Shown: positions 54,736 to 64,000 of the stretch, in pieces
Layout of the letters: each line of letters opens with the position of its first letter
Numbering within the stretch: the stretch's first letter is position 1
NCBI GenBank assembly: GCA_013396915.1
Contig: VWZL01001979.1
Coordinates: forward strand, 310,001 to 374,000
DNA length: 64,000 bases
Reading direction: 5' to 3'
Origin: Stercorarius parasiticus
Lineage: Eukaryota; Chordata; Aves; Charadriiformes; Stercorariidae
The notes under the pieces: model-generated
What the model saw: only the letters and a program-made list of their open reading frames with translations
Told to the model about the DNA's origin: nothing
Database searches by the model: none
Program-made: the position numbers and the translations under genes

Positions 54736-54860
54736 CTTGTTGACATTTACAAGTGTATCCATTGATATGATCTTCACAGGTTGAGCCATGTAGACAAGGT
54801 GATGAATTACACTCATTAACTTCTATTTCACAAAACTGTCCAGAAAATCCAGCAAGACAC
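54736..54860 (-). CDS. EYS: EYS-like exon A, EGF domain (partial gene)
   Basis: This is an internal coding exon of a secreted EGF-repeat protein, read on the minus strand. It is 125 bases, bounded by acceptor ...ttgcttcag and donor gtaact. It begins with the last base of a split codon and ends one base into the next. The translation contains CLAGFSGQFCEIEVNEC, then the spacing C-x4-C-x5-C-x8-C-x-C of an EGF domain (NSSPC, LHGSTC, EDHINGYTCKC), whose sixth cysteine comes from exon B. No stops or frameshifts are seen. In EYS such EGF modules lie in the N-terminal half of a protein of the photoreceptor extracellular matrix. The exon evidence is direct. The EYS name is inferred from the domain order here plus the long Ser/Thr-rich exon downstream; CRB- or Notch-type EGF genes are the alternatives, but they lack such an exon. 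The preceding exon must end with two bases of a codon and was not found in the window. Confidence 0.85.
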
Positions 54861-57800
54861 CTGAAGCAAACAACATTCCAAATTGTTATACTATGCATAA
54901 CAATCATATAAAACATACCTTGTGTGGAAGCAATTTGTATAAATTATGTGCATTAAGATGACACAATTTCATATATTACTTTCTGTTTTAAGGAGTATTT
55001 TACTGGAACTCTTCCAAGTTTCCCACTATAATCCATGGTGATCTTTTAGGGGATTTATGACAGTAAAACCCATCTGCAAATTCCGCATCTGGATCATAAT
55101 CAAACGTAACAGTCTCAATTACAGTTTACTGGTTCTAGCAAGGTGAGTACAAACCTTTCTCAATGTACTCTTGGGAGACTGTCTACTTAGTTTATTCAGC
55201 TAAGTAACTGCTGTCTATGTTTGGAAAACTGCATGTTGAGAAATGTTGCACCATTAAATGTAACTACAGCAGAAAAGCTAACCTTCAGGAACCATGTTTT
55301 CATTATCATTCTAGTTATCAAATATTGGTCATATAGAAAAAACATCTGTATTTTTCTGGTTATAAATCCTATGTGATCATTATTACCAAAATGATTCCAT
55401 ATGATTTCAACATATAACTATACAACTGACCTAAACAGGCTCACAAAACCTCTAATGAAGCTCAGAAATCATACTAATCTCATTATGGAGATATGTCCTT
55501 GCATGCATACGCACAGATATACTCAAATATGTTCTGCAAAATAGAGCCCCATAATGATATTTACATCCTCTCTTTTGAGATATGTTGTACAATATATTTC
55601 ACATGAGGCACTGTATTCAAAAACTCCTGCTAGCAATGGGGTGGTGCACATCTTACATGTTGTTTGGCTCTAATGAAGAGCATAAAACTTTATGCCCCAC
55701 TTAGAGGAAGATCAGTACATTAACAAACTACCTTTGAGCAAATTAGAATAGTCATGTCACGTACTCCTCAAGGTGCTGCATTGTGTGAAAACAAAAGACA
55801 TCGTTAGAATGAAGTATCTGCAGCGTCTGCCTTAGCTTTCCAGATTCTGAAGAAAAAGAGGAGGATGGACCACAGAACAGGTGTCTGTAACACTTTCTGA
55901 AGGATCATTACACTATGTATCGGTAATTATGTTTTGGTTTATTTCTGCCTTGACTATTAGAACATATTTATTTCATTTTATATGGAATACACTCTGGGTA
56001 ATGGGGATTTAGAATCTACCAAGACAATGACAGCAGAACAGATTTTCCAAAGTGCACATCAACCACAGATGACAGTGATGGCATACTGCTTGGAAAATGC
56101 ACAAACTGATGAACACACTACTATTTTTCAAATATCTAACTATAATGTGTGAGAGAAAAACCATGGATAAGGTTTAATGAGTGAGCCATAAGGCCACCCG
56201 TACAGCTCCTTGGCCCCAAAACATAAAGCAAAATCTACTGAGAAGATATAGTTTGGCCTTTCATCCTATTGGCAAACATCAAAGCCTGGGATTTAGAACT
56301 GGATTCATCCCACCTAACTGTAATAACCCTAGGATACTTCTATGCTCAGTGGAATAAGGGGTGCAGAGGATGATTCTATTCACTTAATATATTTTCTGCA
56401 GATACCTTTGTCTTTCCACTGGCTACACAGCATATTAAAAAAAAGAAAATAATAAAAAAATAATTGAAGAGAGCAACTTATCGCAGATATGGGAAGGAGG
56501 ACCAGAAGGATGAATGCCTATAAAATAATGGAAAGAATATTCTACTGGGAAAAAAAAGGCAACTAGACCCAGGGAATACTGGGACAGTTTAAAATCCATT
56601 TAACTTTATAGTTTGGTGTGCTTATAGACATATCACTTAAAAAAAAAGGGTGGTTACAACATAAACTGGAAGAAATATACATGTATTATGTAAAAATTCT
56701 AGGCAGAATAACTGTACCTATGTGTATTTAAGGTGAGTAATGAAATTAACGCTTCTTAGAATATGACAAGCACTTCAATAATTTCTTAAATTTTTGTTTG
56801 CTTTCATTTTCCTTCATTCTTACTCCTTTTTTTATAAATTTGTATTTCTGTTCTGCCTCTCCACGTTCTTATCTCCCTTCTGTCATTTCTTTTTGAGCAT
56901 TAGGAAGAACAGAAACAACTGACATCACTAAAAAGTCTAAGTTGATACAGAAAACAGTCCTTTAACTATAAATGGCATTAAAATTAACTCAAATACTTTG
57001 GAACACATTTGTATGTGGTGCTTGGGGTATGACCATTCTGCAAATGAAAAATAGAGGCTTTTAGATCACTTTCATATCAAGGTATGATGACTGCAAACCT
57101 TGTACATTGATTACCATTTAATAAAAAACAATTTATGCCTTTATTAGGAAATGCATATCTAGGTTTACAGCAAATAACTCATAGAGGTTATCTGATAAAG
57201 AAAGCTAATAAACTGTGAAGGCTGAGCTTTTAAATTTACAAAGGTATCAACATAAGATCAATAGTTCAGTACTGAAAGGCAGCAAAAATTGCTTCTCTAA
57301 GAATAATGTATTCACAATTTAATTATGACCTGTTTATAGGGATGACGGCAAAGATCTTCCTCTTTTCTATCATTCTTTACAGCTTTTATCTCTCATATTA
57401 AATGCTGAGATAACATAGTGCAAATATAGTCCTTTTTCTGTTGTACCTTTATATCAATCATTATCAGGAGTGATCATCTTAATTTGGGTATACACCAATA
57501 AAACAGCTGAACAAAAGACTGAAAAGATTCTATTGAATTGGATGGATTTGAAACAGAAGAATGTAACTTTAGTACTTTTACTCTGCTGTAAAGAACAGAG
57601 ATGGGAATAAGCATCTCAGCAAAATGCTTAGCTGAGGATTAGTGTGGTGTAGAAGACGACAGTTCATTTCCTTCTCCCAGAAAAACATGGCCAACTAGTG
57701 GCCATTAAATCTCCTATGTATCTGTAGGAGCCACTTCTTTGCAGTTTTCAACCTGCATCTGACATTAACTGCAAATTGTGATGTAATGATACCTGCAAAC

Positions 57801-59379
57801 TTTCAATTTTGCAATCTTTCCTCACTCCCCATTAATCTCAGCCAGAATGGAAACTCTGCCTTCTACAACGAATGCAGGAGTTTATTAAGATGACCTTGAA
57901 GGTCCTGTAGGAAGCTAATGGGCATTTGTCCTGGTTATGACAAATGCTGTTTCAATAGCACCTATATTAAGCAGCACAATGAAGAACAGAACTGAAAGAA
58001 AGAGGCATACACCCCTCTTAGTGTCTAAACTGCCTCTTAAATATATACACAGGTTTAGAATCAGTGGCCAGTTTCACCACCCATCTGCTAAGATCTATTT
58101 TATAGCTAAATTAATCCCAAGTCACCCAGGAAACCTGTGAGTCGAAGTCGTCCTGAAGTGTAACTATAACATCTTAGGCACTTCCAAGCTGAAATTCCTA
58201 AATCAGGAGCAAAGTCCACTGATGATTTTAAAGGTGCTTCCTCTTTATGCTTGCTATTTGGTCTATTGGCTGATACGAACACAGAAAAGAGAGATAATGA
58301 GCAAGACATGAGTTTGCTCGTCAAGAATTATTTTACTTAATATATGTGGTGAGAGAGATCAGATGGGACATTTGAGAGAGAGCAAGAATACTAACAGAAC
58401 AAGAGGCTGGGAACATTTAGAGTAGGGAAGTACAGGCTGAACAAAGATCCAAACACCAGTGGTCTTAGAACACAAGAGAGTCACTCAAGAAAGAGAAAAG
58501 GGAAGTAAAGTTTAAAACATAAAACTTGAGTTTTAAAATCATATTTTGGGGACAAAAGGAAAAAACTATCAAGAAACAAAGAATAAAAGGGTCAGGCCCT
58601 GCCCTTTCAGTGATGAAGTTGCCATGGCACTGTTCATCCAGAGCTAGGAAGAGCCAGCATCATCATTGCCCTGAAGATGCTGCATTAGGGCCATGACTAT
58701 TTTTATGCTCCTTTCATCTAAAAGTCTAAAAAGCAACAGCTCTGGGACAAAAACTGTCTGTGCTTGTAGAAGACCAATTACCTCATCCTCAGCGTCAGTC
58801 TCCAGTCTCTCTGAAAACTAGTAGTAGTTCACCATAGGCTTCCTCTTCCTTGCCTGTACCCCTACAACCCTGGAGAGGGTTGGGAGTGATAAGGCAGAGA
58901 TACTTCCAGCCCTATTCTTCTAAAGAAGCCATGCCTGTGTCACAGTTGAGTTATCAAATTTGGCTTCTAGTGAGATGTTCAGTTTGAGAGGTTCATTAGT
59001 TATTACTAGATGATTCCAAAACATGATCGTTGCACTCTCACCATCCCCCAAAGTGCTGAAATAACAGAGCTTGTCATGTTATGCCTTGATGACATTGAAG
59101 AATGTTTTGTTCATAGAGCTAAAAAAAAATTCAAAGGTTTGTACCTTTCACTCGTACTTGGTGTCACAAGTGGTTGCAGATACCTTGGGAGATTCAGTCA
59201 TTGGAAAGCAGTAAGAAATCTCTGTTGCCTGGGTCCTGAATAGCAGGGTTATGTTGGGAAGATTTATTTTGTCAGGTTCAGCATTCTAGCTCTATTAAGA
59301 TGATTTTCACTGTAGTTTATATTACAATTCCCTATGGGTTGATAGAAGCTGCTCTTTGTTCTTGTCCCACAGGGTTCTG

Positions 59380-60065
59380 TGGTACTTTGATTCAGTAACA
59401 GCAGTGTGAATAGTTATGCAGCGAAGGCCTTTTGGCAAAAAGCAGCTAGGACATTTAAAACGAGTGAGCGAGGCATTATACAGAATCGGGGAACAGGCAG
59501 GAAAGGGGCTGGAGAACAGGCCTGTAATGGACTCAGTATAAAAGCAACTTGCAAGCTTGAAACTTGCCTAGCTACAGAGTTCAGGCGAAAAGAAAGATGA
59601 CTCATTTGGGATGAAGGATTAGCTGCCCATTAATATAAAGAATTGTATAGATACAGAAAAACAGCAGAGTTGTCTATATGCACTTGGCTGACCAATTTAA
59701 GAAAGATGAATCAGGCTCTAAGAAACACTCATAGATTTAGTAATCTTAAACCACAGTTTGAGCATTTAATACTATAATATTGATAGATATACAGAACTAT
59801 AAGAAATTGTAAGATTATCGGTATTTTATCAATCAAAGATTGACAAAATGCCATCTACCTGATTTTAGTAGCCCTGTCTCACAGTGTTGTAGGCAACCTG
59901 CCCAAAGGCGGGCTATAGAGTAGATCAGAACTGGACTAATTGTTAGTAATAAGAAACGTCCTTGCTTTATATATAACATTTAACAATCTAATGCAGCAGC
60001 TGCTGCACATATAAGACTGATCCCAGGTCTGCACTCCTGCTTTTCATTATATCAAATAAAATAAC
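59380..60065. mobile_element. Possible LTR-like repeat (tentative)
   Basis: This stretch differs from the flanking intron: it has GC-rich patches (aacaggcaggaaaggggctg, gcaacctgcccaaaggcggg), a TATA-like 'ctttatatataaca' at 59965-59978, a 16-base palindrome tgcagcagctgctgca at 59992-60007 and a late 'caaataaaataac' that could be a polyadenylation signal. The promoter-then-signal order resembles a plus-strand LTR, but clear termini and a target duplication were not found. Confidence 0.25.
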
Positions 60066-60492
60066 TAAAATAGCAAATGCAGCAGGGAAAATTAACAAAT
60101 GAAAAAAAATCTGGATACCTTAAATGTTTTTTTTTAAGTTGGACATTGTGATTTATCAATCAATAATAAGGTAGAAATGCACTCTTCCTGTAACGAATTC
60201 ATAGAACTTACACTGGGAGAATGAAGTGGTTATTTTTCCACTAGTGCAGAGCTTGTCAGATTGTACCTGAGAACATCACTTTTTCCACATTAAAGCAAAA
60301 ATTTTTTTTTGAGATTAGAGCTAAAAGAGCAGCAGAGGAATCTATTAATGAATTGGAACACAGCTGAGGAAAGATCTGTCTGTACGTCTGCTTATTTCCT
60401 GACTTCCTCACACTTCAGCATAAACTCAACTGTCTATAGTCTCTTGTATAAATGATTATCAATCCAAACACTAACTGTAGAAAAATCTGACA

Positions 60493-60514
60493 CATCCCCA
60501 CAGTTGTGGGGATG
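60493..60514. repeat. Inverted repeat, 10-base arms
   Basis: catccccaca (60493-60502) and tgtggggatg (60505-60514) are perfect reverse complements separated by two bases. Confidence 0.85.
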
Positions 60515-60519
60515 AAAAT

Positions 60520-60552
60520 CTCCTGAAAATTATTCTGCTCCTGAAAATTATT
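60520..60552 (+). repeat. 15-base direct repeat, 18-base period
   Basis: ctcctgaaaattatt occurs at 60520-60534 and again at 60538-60552, next to the inverted repeat at 60493-60514. Confidence 0.85.
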
Positions 60553-60988
60553 TGAAACAAAAAGCGAAGTTATTTTACTAGATTGTTATATAATAAGCAT
60601 CTAAGGGTTTGTTGGTTTTTTTTAAAAAAACCCCAAACTTTCAGTTATTTCAACAAATAAAAAAAATACAACGGCTTCTACACAAATTGGAAATTCCATA
60701 TTTATATCAGTATTGGAACTTTGCAGACTTGTTCAAGTGTTTTATGCAGAAGTGGAGTTATTCAAGCCTAATGAGAATTTTGCAGTAAAAATTTATCTGT
60801 TGCCAAAATATCTGTATTTTTTGCCGACACATTTCCATATAAAAAGTCCAATAAGATACTTCAACTCCTAGATGAAGTTTCCAGTAAAAACCAAAGATTT
60901 CCTATGTAAACTCATGTGCGAATGCAGTAGTGATAGATATCGTCAAAGTTTTACTTCATGATAATTCTGCATTCTAGGTGCTACTGGC

Positions 60989-61622
60989 ATAGAATCATAG
61001 AATCACAGAATCTTAGGGTTGGAAGGGACCTCTGGAGATCATCTAGTCCAACCCCCCTGCCAGAGCAGGGTCACCTTAGAGCAGGTTGCACAGGAACGCG
61101 TCCAGGCGGGTTTTGAATATCTCCAGAGAGGGAGAATCCACCNCTTTCCAGCAGTTCCCTGTCCTTCTTGAACCGGGGAGCCCAGAACTGGACAAAGTAC
61201 TCCAGGTGCAGCCTCACCAAGGCAGAGTAGAGGGGGAGGATGACCTCCCTCGACCTGCTGGCCACACTCTTCTTGATGCACCCCAGGATGCCACTGGCCT
61301 TCTTGGCCACAAGGGCACATTGCTGGCTCATGGTCATCCTGTTGTCCACCAGGACTCCCAGGTCTCTTTCCACCGAGCTGCTCTCCAGCAGGTCAGCCCC
61401 CAACCTGTACTGGTGCATGGGGTTATTCCTCCCCAGGTGCAGCACCCTACACTTGGCCTTATTGAATTTCATAAGGTTTCTCTCTGCCCAACTCTCCAGC
61501 CTGTCTAGGTCTCTCTGTATGGCAGCACAGCCTTCCAGTGTGTCAGCCACCTCCCCCAGCTTTGTGTCATCGGCAGACTCTATCCCCTCATCCAGGTCAT
61601 TGATGAATATATTGAAGAGGCA
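60989..61622 (-). mobile_element. CR1 LINE, 3' fragment with an internal gap at an N
   Basis: Reverse-oriented CR1. The 3' end lies at 60989 (catagaatcatagaatcaca, then gaatcttagggttggaaggg). Read on the minus strand it encodes part of the reverse transcriptase with the catalytic ADD motif ([12 protein letters not shown], 61547-61582 region), then [34 protein letters not shown] and [20 protein letters not shown]. An N at 61143 marks a place where the usual CR1 sequence before the 3' end is missing. The frame is otherwise open for over 200 codons, so the copy is fairly young. 5' truncation is near 61622. Confidence 0.93.
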
Positions 61623-63484
61623 TGCATACATTTCTACTACACCAAACACTACATTCAAAACAATTCCAAAGTGACGGATTCGTGATTTATTAAGAGAATT
61701 CAATGAAGGATTTTGATCTGTAACAATAATCGCTGCAGTCACAGTAAAATTTTTTCTATGTGAGCAAACTTTCAGCCTCAGAGAAAACTTGCAAGAACCC
61801 AAATGTCAGCCAAATTTTTCCCTACAACTCTAATTCATATCCTGTTGTAACTCATTGCTCTTTGAGTCTGTTTTGTAACTCATCATTCTTTGAGTCTATT
61901 TTTTATCTGTACCCTTTTCCTCCTCTCTCCGTCTCTTCATCTGCCTTGTAACCTTTTACAGCTTATGAATAATTTGTGTATCTGTGAGATACAAGGTTCA
62001 AAAAAACATGGCTTCTACAACACAGAAGTTTACTAGTTTTATCTGGGAGCAATGATTAACAGCAATTGTACTTATAAGAGAGCATTTATGCTGTAACCTT
62101 TACCTGCCTATGTGACTCATTCAACCTGTTAAAATCAATGAACTTTATAGACCAATCCACACTATGAAATTTGTTTGGGACATCAATTTTTCTTCATGAG
62201 TGTTAACCTTGATGAGTGGGGTAATGTTGTGTTAATATCTCTCGGTTAGGTAATTAGGACTTTGGACAGAATAATAGATCAATGAGAAAAGCACCTCTCC
62301 TGAGCAACTGTCTTCAGTAAAACAGTCTTGTAAATGTGCAATCCCTTTTGATATTAGTCATGATTTTTTTCTTTTTCAAATCTGCATTTTCTTTCCAAAA
62401 TAAATCTAGTTAACTGCTCTACTGTAACAGCCCAGCTCTGTCACTGCAAATTTACACTGGGATTGCTATACATTATTAACAAGCTATGAAAAGTCACTGG
62501 CTAAATGTCATGGAAGCTGAGATATAGCAGCACCTTGGGATTCATATAGCAAACAGTTTAGTTTTAATCATCTTGGACCACAAGGTGCCTTGACATTTGC
62601 GAGGCAACTTTTTCCTTTTTAACTTCCACTGGAATCAGACCTCTATTATCTCAACCATAATTCTCAACTTCAGATGTGATAGAAAGTTTTACCTTCTAAA
62701 TTAAAAAAGTGAAAAATCGATCAAACATGGACCTTATCATTCATTTAATCGATGCTCATATGCCAGCTTGGAAAGGAAAAAAGGAAGGGCAAGGAAAACT
62801 AGATAATTCAACCATCTTCAGGATTATTAGAGACGTTTCCTGTGAAATACATGACCCTTACCTTAGCACTACTAAGTCATGACCTTCCCCAGCAGTATTA
62901 AGACAACAAACTTCTGCAGAATCTTTTTAATTTCAAAGAAAAAATGAGGAAGAACACTGATTCATTTAAAATATACATATCATTACAACATGATTTCTTA
63001 AAGTTTTAAAAATTTTTCGGGAAAATTCATCTATGGTGTCAAATAAATTTGCAGTCACTATCATACTTCACTTTCTAACAGCCAACCTTTTGGATCATAA
63101 GTTCCAATTTACTGGTATCCAATGCGTCATTTTTGCCCTTTTAAGTAGGATTATTCACAGACAAAATAAAAAAGACAAACATTATTTTATTCAACTGAAA
63201 TGATTATTTCTCAAGAAATACAAGAGCAAGCCGAAATCCTGACCCTACCAACTTTACTTTGAAAAATTAAGTATACTTAATTTGCAAGCAATGTTTATGA
63301 AGTTTTGAATGTTCAAATTTTTTTATTTCTTTCAAACTTAACTGCTCTAATTTCTGTGTGGTTTTTTTTCTTAGTTTACACATCTACCTACGCATTATCT
63401 GTATTGCCTTAATACACGTAAAAAAAAATGTTGCCTCATAAATGAATGTATACAAGAAGTACTGTCATCAGGTTATACAATGAA

Positions 63485-64000
63485 TGACCACAACACCCTA
63501 TTCCCCATTACCCCTGCACTACTCAGGGGAGAAGGAGGTAGAGTCGGGAACAAAGGAGTGAAGTTAAGCCTGGGAAAAAGGAGCGGTGGGGTAGGCAAGG
63601 AAAGGTTTGCTTCTCACCATCCTATTCTATTTTAAATGGACAATAAATTTAATTTTCCCCAAGTGTGCTCGCCCTCCCCAGGTGCCAACCTTTATCTCCC
63701 ATAACCCTGCCCAAGCGATAATCACCCATGGTGGTCATAATGGGTGGATCTAGTTGTGATGGCTGCCCTTGGCTCAACGTGGTGTCGGGGAGACAGATAA
63801 CAACACAATAGCCAAGGGCTAATTTGCTAATACTGGTACTGTGGTCAATATAGCAAATATGACTATAAGTCAATCATCTTACTCCCATGAATAGTGAACA
63901 GCCCAAGAGCCCTTTGAGCTCTCCTGCACGGCAATGGACTGCATGCCAGGATCTTCCCTCGAGTAGGGATGTTGCTCAAGGTTACATCTCGAGATTCAGA
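63485..64000 (+). mobile_element. Endogenous retroviral LTR-type sequence, runs off right edge
   Basis: The order 'cctattccccattacccctg', 'cactactcaggggagaagga', 'ggtagagtcgggaacaaagg', 'agtgaagttaagcctgggaa', 'caccatcctattctatttta' and 'gacaataaatttaattttcc' follows an avian ERV LTR I recall, including its aataaa signal. After about 63700 the sequence (gtggtcataatgggtggatc, agccctttgagctctcctgc, ggatcttccctcgagtaggg) is also repeat-like and may belong to a second LTR. No open retroviral frame is seen in the window. Boundaries are approximate. Confidence 0.5.

Larger units (their letters stand above)
54861..64000 (-). other. Intron upstream of exon A (runs off right edge)
   Basis: Sequence on the 5' side of exon A. 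The missing upstream exon must end two bases into a codon; no EGF-like cysteine pattern was recognised here on the minus strand. It contains one CR1 (60989-61622), a possible LTR-like stretch around 59380-60065 and retroviral LTR-type sequence from 63485. Otherwise it is AT-rich unique-looking DNA. Confidence 0.5.

Noticed and set aside
58106..58324. Minus-strand 72-codon frame with several cysteines, considered as an upstream EGF exon
   Set aside because: The cysteine spacing does not fit an EGF domain and no splice sites of the needed phase were seen.
61086..61674. Plus-strand frames of 140 and 144 codons
   Set aside because: They are antisense shadows of the minus-strand CR1 ORF2.
1..64000. 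CRISPR arrays, bacterial defence islands, phage modules, tRNA and rRNA genes
   Set aside because: Nothing of the kind is present; all features point to vertebrate intronic DNA.

Overview
The window looks like intronic DNA from a bird genome. It is AT-rich and gene-poor. It carries many CR1 LINE copies with the avian 3' terminal octamer-like repeat (ATTCTATGATTCTATG type), a solo endogenous retroviral LTR of the TGTCCTGGTTT...AAACCAGGACA kind common in birds, and other retroviral LTR debris. No bacterial or phage genes, CRISPR arrays, operons, rRNA or tRNA genes were seen. The species cannot be told from the sequence.

One protein-coding gene can be supported, on the minus strand: four consecutive exons of an EGF-repeat gene that I identify, from memory of its architecture, as EYS (eyes shut homolog, a secreted photoreceptor matrix protein). 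In transcript order they are exon A (54860-54736), exon B (50535-50411), exon C (40464-40212) and a long Ser/Thr-rich exon D (38949-37590). Each has AG/GT splice sites and the codon phases join without error: A ends with one base over, B completes that codon and ends flush, C starts flush and ends with one base over, D completes that codon. The joined A-B-C product holds two complete six-cysteine EGF domains and a third that stops after four cysteines, then a linker that runs into exon D. This matches the EYS order of an EGF array, then one very large low-complexity exon, then laminin G/EGF modules. No later exons lie in the window, so positions 1-37589 would be one large intron that runs off the left edge. 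No earlier exon was recognised in 54861-64000.

The main point of interest is exon D. It opens in frame and stays open for about 490 bases. It then carries six stop codons and a net one-base frameshift before a well-formed splice donor, although the reading frames between the breaks still look coding. The EGF exons upstream show no damage. This suggests loss or remodelling of the central exon of EYS in this lineage, not random intronic similarity.

Mobile elements, left to right: CR1 fragments at about 546-927, 7961-8068 (minus), 15575-16220, 28808-29375, 43569-43697 (internally deleted), 45693-47705 (split by a solo LTR at 46468-47036 with a 5-bp target duplication), 53112-53205 (ancient, minus) and 60989-61622 (minus); a MIR-like SINE at 1173-1305; and endogenous retroviral LTR-type sequence at 63485-64000 that runs off the right edge. 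Two CR1 copies contain a single N exactly where several hundred bases of element are missing, which points to assembly joins. The rest is unique-looking AT-rich intron with simple repeats.
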